From NCBI GenBank assembly GCA_002697475.1, contig NZVW01000100.1:1-23031 (forward strand): a DNA stretch of 23,031 bases, written 5' to 3'. Under the pieces are notes generated by a model, which was not told the DNA's origin, made no database searches, and saw only the letters and a list, made by a program, of their open reading frames with translations. The position numbers were made by a program, and so were the translations under genes. Within the stretch, counting starts at the first letter, position 1, and every line of letters begins with the position of its first letter. The DNA comes from Aquimarina sp. GTDB lineage: Bacteria > Bacteroidota > Bacteroidia > Flavobacteriales > Flavobacteriaceae. Positions 1-8,280 of this stretch are shown here, one piece after another.

Positions 1-1359
1 AAGTTTAGCCTGAGAGTCTTCTGCTTCTTTAATTTCTTTTCTAAAAATGATTTCACTTGCACCTTTGGCACCCATTACTGCAATTTCTGCAGTAGGCCAG
101 GCAAAGTTCATATCTGCACCAATATGTTTTGAGTTCATCACATCATAAGCACCTCCATATGCTTTTCTGGTAATCAATGTTACTCGCGGTACTGTGGCTT
201 CACTTAAGGCATATAATAATTTTGCCCCATGTACTATGATTCCATTCCATTCCTGATCTGTACCCGGTAAAAATCCGGGAACATCAACCAATACTAATAG
301 AGGGATGTTAAAACAATCACAGAAACGTGTAAATCGTGCTGCTTTTTTAGAACTGTTGACATCAAGTACACCTGCAAGATACATAGGTTGATTAGCAACA
401 ATACCAATGCTTCTTCCTCCGATTCTTGCAAAACCTACAATAATGTTCTCAGCATGGTCTTTATGTATTTCGAAGAAGGAATCCGTATCAATAATACCTT
501 TGATCACTTCGTGCATGTCGTAAGGTTTATTGGGATTATCCGGAATAATATTGGACAACTCTTCTCGTACTTCTTCTTCCAAATGGTATGGAAGCTTTGG
601 TGTAATTTCTTTATTATTTTGAGGCAGGTAACTTAACAACTGTTTTAGGTCCTCTAAACATTGAATATCATTAGCTGAAGTCACGTGGGCTACACCGGAT
701 TTTACGGAATGCGTACTTGCCCCTCCAAGCTCTTCAGAGGTAACCTCTTCATTAGTTACGGTCTTCACCACATTAGGACCGGTCACAAACATGTAACTGG
801 TATCTTCTACCATCATGGTAAAATCTGTGATAGCAGGGGAGTACACAGCACCTCCTGCACATGGTCCCATAATTGCAGAAATTTGAGGTATTACTCCAGA
901 TGCCTGTACATTTCTGTAAAAAATATCTGCATAGCCTCCTAATGAGCGCACACCTTCTTGAATACGAGCTCCCCCAGAGTCATTTAACCCAATAACAGGC
1001 GCACCAACCTTAACGGCCATATCCATGATTTTGCAGATTTTCTCAGCGTGGGTTTCAGATAATGATCCTCCAAAAACTGTAAAATCCTGAGCAAAAACAT
1101 AGACAAGTCGACCATTTATAGTACCGTAACCTGTAATAACGCCATCTCCATAAAACTTCTGTTTGTCCATTCCAAAGTCGGTAGTACGGTGAGTTACCAG
1201 AATACCAATCTCTTCAAAGGATCCCTCGTCCATCAAATATTCTACTCGTTCTCTGGCAGTAAGTTTTTTCTTGGCATGCTGGGCATCAATCCTTTTCTGG
1301 CCTCCTCCCAGTTTGGCTTCATGTATTTTATCTTGTAATGTCTTTATTTTTTGATCCAT
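1..1359 (-). CDS. pccB: Acyl-CoA (propionyl-CoA type) carboxylase, carboxyltransferase beta subunit, 3'-truncated by the window
   Basis: This is the carboxyltransferase subunit that moves CO2 from carboxybiotin to an acyl-CoA such as propionyl-CoA or acetyl-CoA in the cytoplasm. The frame is open from ATG at 1357-1359 to base 1, giving 453 visible residues; family members are about 510-520 residues, so only the C-terminal tail is missing. The N-terminus starts MDQKIKTLQDKIHEAKLGGG. Crotonase-fold signatures are visible, including VFAQDFTVFGGSLSETHAEK, the oxyanion-type glycine stretch IMGPCAGGAVYSPA, and in the second half VDVPGFLPGTDQE and TRKAYGGAYDVM. One polypeptide carries both carboxyltransferase halves, as in PccB and unlike split AccA/AccD. 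It lies 75 bases downstream of the biotin carboxylase on the same strand, last of the visible three-gene cluster. The acyl-CoA preference cannot be read from sequence, so the symbol is by family resemblance. Confidence 0.93.
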   Translation of the reverse strand, partial: MDQKIKTLQDKIHEAKLGGGQKRIDAQHAKKKLTARERVEYLMDEGSFEEIGILVTHRTTDFGMDKQKFYGDGVITGYGTINGRLVYVFAQDFTVFGGSLSETHAEKICKIMDMAVKVGAPVIGLNDSGGARIQEGVRSLGGYADIFYRNVQASGVIPQISAIMGPCAGGAVYSPAITDFTMMVEDTSYMFVTGPNVVKTVTNEEVTSEELGGASTHSVKSGVAHVTSANDIQCLEDLKQLLSYLPQNNKEITPKLPYHLEEEVREELSNIIPDNPNKPYDMHEVIKGIIDTDSFFEIHKDHAENIIVGFARIGGRSIGIVANQPMYLAGVLDVNSSKKAARFTRFCDCFNIPLLVLVDVPGFLPGTDQEWNGIIVHGAKLLYALSEATVPRVTLITRKAYGGAYDVMNSKHIGADMNFAWPTAEIAVMGAKGASEIIFRKEIKEAEDSQAKL

Positions 1360-1434
1360 CTTTTTCAAGTTAGAATTTCGAGTTGAGAAGTACGTAGTGT
1401 GATTTTCGTATTTCTAAATTTCTGCTTTCGTTTT

Positions 1435-2874
1435 TTAAACGGGTAATCTTAGTTTTTTCTGGTCTTTAAGATATTGTTGTAGCGCTACTAAAGCAGCCAA
1501 TCTGGCTTCATTTTCCTGTGCGTTTTTAATATCCTCAGGATTGTAATACTTTTTCACAAAATGTGTGTCAAAATTTCCACTTCTAAAAGCCTCATGTTCG
1601 CAAACATATTTACCAAACGGAAGTGTAGTTTCAATACCCTCAACTTCATAGTTGTCTATAGCCTCCTTCATCAATTCTATGGCTTCTTCTCTTGTGTTGC
1701 CATAAGTAACCAATTTAGCAAGCATTGGATCATAATAAATAGGAACGTCCATACCTTCTTCAATACCATTGTCTACTCGGATACCTTCTCCTTTAGGGAG
1801 TCTGTATCTTTCTAGTTTTCCTACGCTTGGTAAGAAGTCATTTAAAGGATCTTCTGCATAAACTCTTAGCTCTAGAGCGTGTCCTTTTATTTTAAGATCT
1901 TCCTGAGTTATGGGCAATTGCTCTCCTCTGGCAACTTTAATTTGCAATTCAACTAAATCTACTCCGGTAATTAATTCTGTAACAGGGTGTTCTACCTGTA
2001 GTCTGGTGTTCATTTCCAGAAAGTAGAAATTATGGTTTTCATCTAAGAGAAATTCAACCGTTCCCGCACCTAAATAATCACAGGCTTTGGCAACTTTAAC
2101 AGCCGCTTCACCCATTTTAGCTCTTAGTTCTTCACTCAATACTGCAGATGGTGCTTCTTCGACAACTTTTTGGTGGCGACGTTGGATACTGCATTCACGT
2201 TCAAATAAATGAATGATATTTCCATGACTATCTGCCATCACCTGAATTTCAATATGTCTTGGAGAGCCTACATACTTTTCAATAAATACAGAGCCATCTC
2301 CAAAAGCCGATGTAGCTTCGCTGATTGCTCTGTTCATTTGGGAGTCAAAGTCTTTTTCTTCCTGTACAACACGCATTCCTTTTCCACCACCACCGGCAGA
2401 TGCTTTTATCAAAATAGGATACCCTATCTGTGCAGCAATTTCTTTTGCCTTGGGTGCATCTGTAATTGCCTCATCAATACCGGGAACCATAGGGATGTCA
2501 TATGCTTTGACTGCATCTTTTGCAGCAAGTTTACTACCCATTATAGTTATAGCTTTTGATTTAGGACCTATGAAAGTCAATCCACTTTTTTCTACAGCCT
2601 CTGCAAATTCAGCATTTTCACTTAAGAAACCATAACCAGGATGTATACCGTCTACATTTAAACTTTTAGCAACCTCAATAATTCTGTCACCTTTAAGGTA
2701 GGATTGGTTAGAAGGAGCTTCTCCAATACAAACGGCTTCATCAGCTAATTTGACATGAGGAGCATTTCTATCCACTACAGAGTACACGGCTACTGTTTTT
2801 ATTCCCATTTTTTTAGCTGATTTGATAACTCTTACAGCTATTTCACCACGGTTTGCAACTAATATCTTCTGCAT
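1435..2874 (-). CDS. accC: Biotin carboxylase subunit of acyl-CoA carboxylase
   Basis: This enzyme carboxylates the biotin on the carrier protein, using ATP and bicarbonate. The 479-residue length is slightly above the roughly 450 of E. coli AccC, and the whole ATP-grasp fold is present. The N-terminal biotin-carboxylase domain begins MQKILVANRGEIAVRV. The glycine-rich ATP loop KASAGGGGKGMRV covers about residues 157-169, with K157 matching the ATP-binding lysine. HQKVVEEAPS lies near residue 234. The catalytic block EMNTRLQVEHPVTE spans about 287-300, with E287, N289 and R291 as the metal and biotin-site residues. It starts 6 bases after the biotin carrier gene ends and precedes the carboxyltransferase, so the three are very probably one operon. 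The partner is a PccB-type rather than AccA/AccD-type transferase, so the complex is more likely propionyl-CoA or acyl-CoA carboxylase than the fatty-acid-synthesis enzyme; accC names the subunit type. Confidence 0.94.
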   Translation of the reverse strand: MQKILVANRGEIAVRVIKSAKKMGIKTVAVYSVVDRNAPHVKLADEAVCIGEAPSNQSYLKGDRIIEVAKSLNVDGIHPGYGFLSENAEFAEAVEKSGLTFIGPKSKAITIMGSKLAAKDAVKAYDIPMVPGIDEAITDAPKAKEIAAQIGYPILIKASAGGGGKGMRVVQEEKDFDSQMNRAISEATSAFGDGSVFIEKYVGSPRHIEIQVMADSHGNIIHLFERECSIQRRHQKVVEEAPSAVLSEELRAKMGEAAVKVAKACDYLGAGTVEFLLDENHNFYFLEMNTRLQVEHPVTELITGVDLVELQIKVARGEQLPITQEDLKIKGHALELRVYAEDPLNDFLPSVGKLERYRLPKGEGIRVDNGIEEGMDVPIYYDPMLAKLVTYGNTREEAIELMKEAIDNYEVEGIETTLPFGKYVCEHEAFRSGNFDTHFVKKYYNPEDIKNAQENEARLAALVALQQYLKDQKKLRLPV

Positions 2875-2880
2875 AGTATT

Positions 2881-3366
2881 TTATTCAAATTCGATTAGTA
2901 ACTGATTTTTCTCTACAGCGGCTCCTTTGTCTATGGCAATTGATTTTATTATACCATTCCGGGGAGATACAATTACATTTTCCATCTTCATAGCTTCAAG
3001 AATAAGTAAAGGGTCATTTTCTTTAACCTCTTGTGATACTTTGACCATAATATCTAGCAAAAGACCAGGCATAGGGGCCATAATGCTGTCAATGTTTTTA
3101 GCACCACTGAGAGAGAATCCCATCTCACTGATTTTAAGGTCAAGTTCATCCTTAAGTTCAACGGTATAGAGATTACTATCAATTTTAACGGTGTATTTTT
3201 TATTGAGAAAGTCACTCGAAATAACCTGTGCTTTTATTGAGTTATGATCCTGAATGATATGAAGTTCTGAGTCTCCATTATGTATATAATCCAGGTTGAT
3301 AATTTCTTCTTTAGAGATATCAAATTCTAAAGAATTATTCAATCGTGCTCTAAATGTTTTGCTCAT
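2881..3366 (-). CDS. Biotin carboxyl carrier protein of acyl-CoA carboxylase
   Basis: This 161-residue protein carries the biotin that shuttles carboxyl groups between the carboxylase and the transferase. Its C-terminal half (about residues 92-161) is a biotinyl/lipoyl domain. It contains the hairpin signature MAPMPGLL and the biotinylation motif EAMKMEN, with K127 as the acceptor lysine, and ends in the usual hydrophobic strand (LLIEFE). The first 90 residues are poorly conserved and strand-rich, as in stand-alone carriers of Bacteroidota propionyl-CoA/methylmalonyl-CoA systems, where they probably dock the carrier to its partners. It is the first gene of the carboxylase cluster, 6 bases ahead of the biotin carboxylase. 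The ATG at 3364-3366 is the only sensible start. A member of oxaloacetate decarboxylase or transcarboxylase is a less likely alternative, given the biotin carboxylase next door. Confidence 0.92.
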   Translation of the reverse strand: MSKTFRARLNNSLEFDISKEEIINLDYIHNGDSELHIIQDHNSIKAQVISSDFLNKKYTVKIDSNLYTVELKDELDLKISEMGFSLSGAKNIDSIMAPMPGLLLDIMVKVSQEVKENDPLLILEAMKMENVIVSPRNGIIKSIAIDKGAAVEKNQLLIEFE

Positions 3367-3409
3367 TAAGAAATGATTTTTTTGTGTGGTTAAAGATAAT
3401 TATTATTAC

Positions 3410-3438
3410 AAAAAATGTACAGAATCCTGTATTTTTTT
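3410..3438. terminator. Bidirectional hairpin terminator candidate
   Basis: A perfect 5-base stem TACAG (3418-3422) / CTGTA (3427-3431) closes a 4-base loop. It is followed by seven T on the plus strand (3432-3438) and, read on the minus strand, by a run of six T one or two bases beyond the stem (3410-3415). It begins 9 bases past the stop of the exonuclease gene (minus strand) and sits about 45 bases upstream of the carboxylase operon, so it most likely ends the exonuclease transcript. The stem is short, so termination may be partial. Confidence 0.5.
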
Positions 3439-3446
3439 AAGAATAA

Positions 3447-4118
3447 TTAAAAATAATTTTGAGTATTGAGCTTACTATATAGAATTTCAGATAATGTAAG
3501 ATGATCTCTTTCATTTAGCTCTGCTAAAATTTTTAGAAATAATAAGCCTGTAATATAAGCATCGCCCTGGGATGTATGTCTATCATGCTTTTCAATGTCG
3601 TAAACATGAGCCAGATGATCTAATGAATAATTCTTTAAGGCATTATCACATTTCTTTGTTTTCTTAAACAAAGCTCCAGTATCTATCAACTGATTTTTTA
3701 ATTTAGGTAAATTATTCCTTTTAAGGATTTGATTTATCATACTGATATCAAAATCAATATGATGTGCTACAAGGATTGCATTTTTTATATATTTCAGGAA
3801 TTGTTTTAAAGCTTCTTTTTCTGAAACTTTATCTATATTCCCTTCTTTTAGTAACCCGTGAATTTCTACAGTTTCAGGATTAAAATGTTCTTGCGCTATA
3901 AATATTTCAAAACTGTCATTAACGGCTATAACATTGCTCATAATAGAAATAGCTCCTATTGATAAAACCCTGTCTTTTGTAATATTTAAACCAGTGGTTT
4001 CTGTATCAAAGACAACAAACTTAATCTCATTTATAGATTTTGGTTGTCCATTTGTAAAATGATCCAGATATTTTTTCCAGTACTTTGGATATTTCTTTTT
4101 GAAAAGCCAGTTAAGCAT
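3447..4118 (-). CDS. DEDDh 3'-5' exonuclease (DNA polymerase III epsilon-like)
   Basis: This 223-residue protein is a 3'-5' exonuclease of the DnaQ superfamily. All five catalytic positions of the DEDDh subgroup can be seen. ExoI is FDTETTG with D38 and E40, ExoII is HHIDFD with D124, and ExoIII is HTSQGDA with H181 and D186. About 30 residues precede ExoI, a common extension in the stand-alone exonucleases that accompany DUF294 proteins. There is no polymerase or helicase domain, so it is not a true replicative PolC; a role in repair or in nucleic-acid or nucleotide turnover is possible. It begins 2 bases after the stop of the CBS/DUF294 gene, so the two are almost certainly co-transcribed. 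Pairing of a DnaQ-like exonuclease with a cNMP-CBS-DUF294 protein recurs in many bacteria, which supports a shared but undefined signalling or nucleotide-related function. Confidence 0.88.
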   Translation of the reverse strand: MLNWLFKKKYPKYWKKYLDHFTNGQPKSINEIKFVVFDTETTGLNITKDRVLSIGAISIMSNVIAVNDSFEIFIAQEHFNPETVEIHGLLKEGNIDKVSEKEALKQFLKYIKNAILVAHHIDFDISMINQILKRNNLPKLKNQLIDTGALFKKTKKCDNALKNYSLDHLAHVYDIEKHDRHTSQGDAYITGLLFLKILAELNERDHLTLSEILYSKLNTQNYF

Positions 4119-4120
4119 AC

Positions 4121-6028
4121 TTATAACATTTGAGCAAGGTTGAATCTAATCCTGATTAACTCCTGGATTTCTTTTACAGTTTTGAAAGTACTTCTTAACT
4201 CCAGTTTATCTGCTTTACTTAAGCTATGAAGATCAATATAGCGTCCACTATTACCATTCTTAAATCCAACCTTAGTCCTAAATGTCAGCAGTATTTTATA
4301 TGCTCTAATACAAAATAAATAGAGATCTTTATTTTGAGGTTCAAGCTCAATGAGCTTTTCATATCTCAGAATAGTATTATTTACGTCTTTTATATTATGA
4401 TCAAGTATAAGTAATCTTGCAGCATCCACTAATGGCATCATAACTCTTGATTTAATGTCAAATTGATCCTTATGATCACCACTTTGCTCCACCAGAAATT
4501 GACGAAAGAAGCTTAGTGGGGGAGGGTTTTTCAACGCATTTAGCCCTAAAAAGTTGAGAAAAATTCCATATCTGTTTGTGGCATTGAATATGCTTTTGGA
4601 CATTTCCTCTGCCAGTGTTTTGTCTCCGAACACATGGTTATAATCAAAAAAAATAGTGCATAACAGAATTTTTTCTTGGTTTGGGTTTGTAATCCAATCA
4701 TCAAATTGGGCTTTCCATTCATCCAGAGATAAGCACCAACTTGGGTTGCTAGCCATCATATCAGCGGGACAGTATTCAAACCCAATATGATTAAGTTTTG
4801 CTGTTACCTTTTTAGCTAAACTGACAAAAAATGAACGTGTTTCTTCTAGCTGATCTTTTGGGATATTTTCAAAAACTAAAGCATTGTCCTGATCCGTAAG
4901 TAAAAGCTGCTCTTTTCTTCCCTGACTACCTAAAGCTAACCACGAAAAATTGACAGGAATTTTATCACCTACTTCCTGCAAGGATAATTCGATAGCTCTT
5001 CTTGTCAAAGAAGAATTAATCGAGGATATTACTTTAGATATGAACGCAATTGGAATTTGTTGTTCTATATACGTTTTAAGTAAACTGTTTGCTTTAATTC
5101 TTATGGTTTTTAAGGAATCAGCGTCTGAGGCTCTTTTTATTTCCTTAATCAGTACTGAAGGATCATTACCATGTAAGACTATAATATCGTGCTCTGATAA
5201 GATCCCAATCAATGAGCTATCCGGTGTTCCATCCTCTGTTATACATAAATGAGTAATGCTATTTTCAATCATGGCAATTTGAGCTTCTGAAATTGTAATA
5301 TCCGGTGAAAAGGTCTTGACGGGACTGGACATAATAGCAGAAACTTTTTCGCTGACTGTAACTTGACCTGTGGCTGCTTTGTCTCTTAGATCCCTATCAG
5401 TGATAATACCAATTGGTTTTGAGTCTTTGGTAATAATTATGGAGCCTATATTTTGAGTGCTCATAATTTGTGCAGCTTCTTTAATCGTTATATCAATGCT
5501 ACACTGGATAGGATTTTTTGTGTAATTCGCAGATCTCGAATTCAGAAAAGCATATTTTTCGTTTGTGTCCAGATGCTCCTTATACAAATACCCTTTGTCA
5601 TCATCGGCGTAAGGATTTCTGGTATTGGTCGCAAAACTTGTTAGTAGAAACTTGCCTACTTGAGGGTTGGTATTTATAATCTCTTCTAAAAATATTGCAG
5701 GGATGGCGTATACAATACTCTCTTCAATAGAAATAGCGCTAAGTAAATATTTATCTTTTCTGATAAGTGCCCTTAAACCAAAAATATCGCCTTCATCACA
5801 TTGATCAACCAGTATTTTTTGATCCCGAAAAACCCCTATAGCACCATCCTTTACCACATAAAAGCAATCATTAACATCATCATTCTCCTTAAAAATCATC
5901 TTATTCTTGGTTACATAATTGACTTTAATATTTTCTGAAATACTAGATAATTGCTCTTTAGTCAGCACATCGAATGGCGGATATGATTTGAGAAAATCGG
6001 CTATTCTTAAGGAGATAGTGTTTTTCAT
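4121..6028 (-). CDS. Cyclic-nucleotide-binding / CBS / DUF294 nucleotidyltransferase-like signalling protein
   Basis: This 635-residue cytoplasmic protein has four modules. A cyclic-nucleotide-binding-like beta-roll lies at about residues 15-130 (KNKMIFKENDDVNDCFYVVK...EGDIFGLRAL). A CBS pair follows at about 170-295 (IGSIIITKDSKPIGIITDRD, then ITHLCITEDG...GILSEHDI), the usual adenine-nucleotide sensor. A DUF294 nucleotidyltransferase-like domain at about 310-450 carries LALGSQGRKEQLLLTDQDNA, whose GSxGRxE and TDxD pattern matches the GlnD-type nucleotidyltransferase active site. A helical DUF294 C-terminal domain ends the protein. By analogy with GlnD it may modify a protein or nucleotide in response to bound cNMP or adenylates, but no substrate is known. 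It shares an operon with the DEDDh exonuclease 2 bases downstream. The start ATG at 6026-6028 gives an intact first helix. No ion-channel or membrane domain is present. Confidence 0.88.
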   Translation of the reverse strand: MKNTISLRIADFLKSYPPFDVLTKEQLSSISENIKVNYVTKNKMIFKENDDVNDCFYVVKDGAIGVFRDQKILVDQCDEGDIFGLRALIRKDKYLLSAISIEESIVYAIPAIFLEEIINTNPQVGKFLLTSFATNTRNPYADDDKGYLYKEHLDTNEKYAFLNSRSANYTKNPIQCSIDITIKEAAQIMSTQNIGSIIITKDSKPIGIITDRDLRDKAATGQVTVSEKVSAIMSSPVKTFSPDITISEAQIAMIENSITHLCITEDGTPDSSLIGILSEHDIIVLHGNDPSVLIKEIKRASDADSLKTIRIKANSLLKTYIEQQIPIAFISKVISSINSSLTRRAIELSLQEVGDKIPVNFSWLALGSQGRKEQLLLTDQDNALVFENIPKDQLEETRSFFVSLAKKVTAKLNHIGFEYCPADMMASNPSWCLSLDEWKAQFDDWITNPNQEKILLCTIFFDYNHVFGDKTLAEEMSKSIFNATNRYGIFLNFLGLNALKNPPPLSFFRQFLVEQSGDHKDQFDIKSRVMMPLVDAARLLILDHNIKDVNNTILRYEKLIELEPQNKDLYLFCIRAYKILLTFRTKVGFKNGNSGRYIDLHSLSKADKLELRSTFKTVKEIQELIRIRFNLAQML

Positions 6029-6114
6029 TTAATACATAAAATTTCAAAAAATGAGGTAAACATTATTAGTATTGTTATAAATTTAAAAAATTAATCTAGT
6101 TTGGAACAGTTATA

Positions 6115-6711
6115 ATGGCTTTCATAGAAGGTTACCTTGTTGGTTTAGGGATGATCATTTTTATTGGGCCTGTTTTTTTTCTACTATTAAATAGTAGTGT
6201 GCAATATGGAAGAAAGGCAGGTGTCTCAGTGGCTGTGGGCATAATTGTAAGTGATATATTTTGTGTTTGGTTATGTCATCTAGGTCTTTCTGTATTTTTT
6301 AATGCTACTGAAAATCAATTATGGATTGGTATAACAGGAGGCTTTCTTTTGTTTTTTCTGGGTATATATTATCTTATAAAAACCTCCTTTTCAAAGCAGA
6401 TTATTATGTCTGTAAAAAGTCTTTTTGGATTTTTTATCAAAGGCTTTAGTATTAATTTTTTTAACCCCTTTGTATTTGCTGTATGGATAGCTCTATTTCA
6501 GTTAGGCAATTCAAAATTTAAAAATACGCCATCGTTTTGGATATTCATAATGGCAATTCTTTTTGGGATTTTAACTACAGATCTACTTAAAGTATTTTTT
6601 AGCCAAAAACTAAGAAATCTTTTATCAGAACAACGTTTGTTACTTTTTTCCAAAATTATAGGGCTAATTTTGATAGTGTTTTCTATTCGGGTGTTTTATA
6701 CAATTCTGTAA
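6115..6711 (+). CDS. LysE/RhtB-type amino-acid exporter
   Basis: This 198-residue protein has about six hydrophobic segments and the N-terminal LysE-family signature: a first helix ending in IGPVFFLLLNSSVQYGRKAG, followed by VAVGIIVSDIFCVWLCHLGL. The family exports amino acids or small related compounds across the inner membrane; which one cannot be predicted. The central segment GFSINFFNPFVFAVWIALF carries the family's conserved asparagine-proline region. It is divergent from the CBS/DUF294 gene, with 86 bases between the two starts. A TTTG-containing sequence lies shortly before the ATG, but it is not a full TAnnTTTG box. Probably monocistronic or loosely coupled to the next gene, 53 bases away. 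Confidence 0.85.
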   Translation: MAFIEGYLVGLGMIIFIGPVFFLLLNSSVQYGRKAGVSVAVGIIVSDIFCVWLCHLGLSVFFNATENQLWIGITGGFLLFFLGIYYLIKTSFSKQIIMSVKSLFGFFIKGFSINFFNPFVFAVWIALFQLGNSKFKNTPSFWIFIMAILFGILTTDLLKVFFSQKLRNLLSEQRLLLFSKIIGLILIVFSIRVFYTIL

Positions 6712-6730
6712 TATAGCCTCTTTTTTTCTT

Positions 6731-6738
6731 TATATTTG
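6731..6738 (+). promoter_or_regulatory. Bacteroidota -7 box candidate before the DUF1761 gene
   Basis: TATATTTG matches the Bacteroidota -7 consensus TAnnTTTG and ends 26 bases before the ATG at 6765. No convincing TTTG -33 box is seen at the usual distance, so the assignment is tentative. Confidence 0.35.
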
Positions 6739-6764
6739 AGTAACAACTTAATAAACAAATCATT

Positions 6765-7265
6765 ATGGAATTTAATTTTTTGATAGCTGCTGTTGCTGCT
6801 CTAATACCATTAGTTACAGGATTTATTTGGTACAATCCAAAAGTTTTTGGTACAGCCTGGATGAAGGCCTCCGGACTTACTGAAGAAAGTCTGAAAGGAG
6901 GAAATATGGCTTTAATTTTCTTATTGACATATGTTTTTAGTTTTATGCTGGCAACTATGGTAAATATATTGGTAATACATCAATTTGGCTTCTTTTCAAC
7001 TTTAATGAATGATCCTGATTTACTGGTGGAAGGAACAGAAATTAACCAGTATGCGAATGATTTTATGACACGGTACGGTCAAAATTTCAGAACATTTAAG
7101 CATGGTCTTTTTCACGGAGTGATAGCAGGTCTGTTTTTTGCACTGCCTATTCTTGGAGTTAATGCATTGTTTGAGAGAAAAGGATTTAAGTATATTGCTA
7201 TAAATGTTGGGTATTGGGCAATAACATTGGGGCTTATGGGCGGTGTAATCTGTCAGTTTGCCTAA
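6765..7265 (+). CDS. DUF1761-family inner-membrane protein
   Basis: This 166-residue protein has about four predicted membrane helices. Its first 35 residues fit DUF1761: a hydrophobic helix ending in TGFIWYNPKVFGTAWMKASG, where the WYxPxxFGxxWM pattern is the family hallmark. A central hydrophilic loop (about residues 80-115) carries the sequence FRTFKHGLFHG before the last pair of helices. The family has no established function. It converges on the metal-dependent hydrolase gene with only 9 bases between stop codons and no clear terminator, so antisense read-through is possible. Its own -7 box candidate suggests independent transcription from the LysE-type gene. Confidence 0.78.
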   Translation: MEFNFLIAAVAALIPLVTGFIWYNPKVFGTAWMKASGLTEESLKGGNMALIFLLTYVFSFMLATMVNILVIHQFGFFSTLMNDPDLLVEGTEINQYANDFMTRYGQNFRTFKHGLFHGVIAGLFFALPILGVNALFERKGFKYIAINVGYWAITLGLMGGVICQFA

Positions 7266-7274
7266 GTTGTAAAA

Positions 7275-8279
7275 TTAATTACCTTTAATTCTATTGAAAA
7301 GAGTAGGGAGAAGTTCTTTTGCATTTCGATTATCCCGCTCTTTTTCTTTAGCAATTAAATTACCGTTCTGGTCATAAAAAATTTCGTAAACAAATACAAA
7401 GCCGCTGTCTTTTTTAAAACCCATTTGACCAAAACGTAGATCTTTAAAATACCATTTGTCATTAGTTTTTTCCACTGCATACCATCCATTGGTTAATTTG
7501 ATCAGCCTATCAATCAAGGGATCATTTTCTATTTCTTGAAGTAAATGATGGTTCTTTTCAATCTTTAAAAAAGGAACGTTCTGAGTCTTATCAAAAATAG
7601 AATAGTATCCAATTAAGTAGTAATCCTTAGTGTCTACATTACTGGCCCATAAAAAACTGGTAAGAGGAGCAGGCCTGGTTTCAAGCTCGGTGTAGTCTAT
7701 GTTTTGTTCTTGTAAACTTCTTTTAAAAACTGTAAAAGTATACCATTTTAAGAGAAGGGTAATCATTAAATACCCTGTACTTACATATAATCCTAAGTTA
7801 GTAAGCTTCCTTCTTTTGGGGTTATTTCGATTATAGAACATTGTAGCTATAACTAAGCCAAGAAAAGGTATGGTGTAAAGTGGATCAACCACAAAAATAT
7901 TTTTGAAAGAGACTTTGTAGTCTATTGGCCAGAATAATTGGGTACCCCAGGTAGTAAACGAATCTAATAAAGGATGTGTAAAAAGACCAAGAAACATAAG
8001 CTTAGTCCAGTCCAGCCAATTGGCACTTTCTTTAGGATAAATTTTATGAACCAGCCAACCTAATATAGGTGAAGCTAGTACGCAAAACAGTATGGAATGT
8101 GAAAACCCTCTATGCCACTCGTTTGCAGTTACATCATCAACAAATAATTTTGAAAGCACGTCCAAATCCGGTATTGTCCCTGCTATAGCACCCCACAGAA
8201 TTGCTTTGTTTCCAATTTTTCTGCCCAGAACAGCTTCGCCTACAGCGGCTCCTAATACAATTTGTGTTAATGAATCCAT
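7275..8279 (-). CDS. YdjM-type membrane-bound metal-dependent hydrolase
   Basis: This 334-residue protein belongs to the YdjM/DUF457 membrane-bound metal-dependent hydrolases. The N-terminus MDSLTQIVLGAAVGEAVLGR is the family signature. The likely metal ligands follow in order: D38 and D40 in IPDLDVL, H56 and H61 in HRGFSHS, and H102 and D106 in FTHPLLDSF. Several membrane helices lie in the first two thirds; the last 120 residues are soluble and strand-rich. Substrates of the family are not firmly established. The start lies 1 base after the stop of the acyltransferase-like gene, so the pair is one transcription unit and probably translationally coupled. The C-terminal extension is common in Bacteroidota members. 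Confidence 0.87.
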   Translation of the reverse strand: MDSLTQIVLGAAVGEAVLGRKIGNKAILWGAIAGTIPDLDVLSKLFVDDVTANEWHRGFSHSILFCVLASPILGWLVHKIYPKESANWLDWTKLMFLGLFTHPLLDSFTTWGTQLFWPIDYKVSFKNIFVVDPLYTIPFLGLVIATMFYNRNNPKRRKLTNLGLYVSTGYLMITLLLKWYTFTVFKRSLQEQNIDYTELETRPAPLTSFLWASNVDTKDYYLIGYYSIFDKTQNVPFLKIEKNHHLLQEIENDPLIDRLIKLTNGWYAVEKTNDKWYFKDLRFGQMGFKKDSGFVFVYEIFYDQNGNLIAKEKERDNRNAKELLPTLFNRIKGN

Positions 8280-8280
8280 A

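Noticed and set aside
388..942. Plus-strand open frames opposite the carboxyltransferase gene
   Set aside because: The minus-strand frame is continuous and clearly PccB-like; the plus-strand translations look like random low-complexity shadows.
1561..2635. Plus-strand open frames opposite the biotin carboxylase gene (e.g. 1561-1815, 2209-2559, 2450-2635)
   Set aside because: They are antisense to a strongly conserved enzyme and show no family resemblance or start context of their own.
6070..6112. TAGTTTG before the LysE-type gene as a -7 box
   Set aside because: It has one base too few between TA and TTTG to match TAnnTTTG and no paired -33 element was clear.
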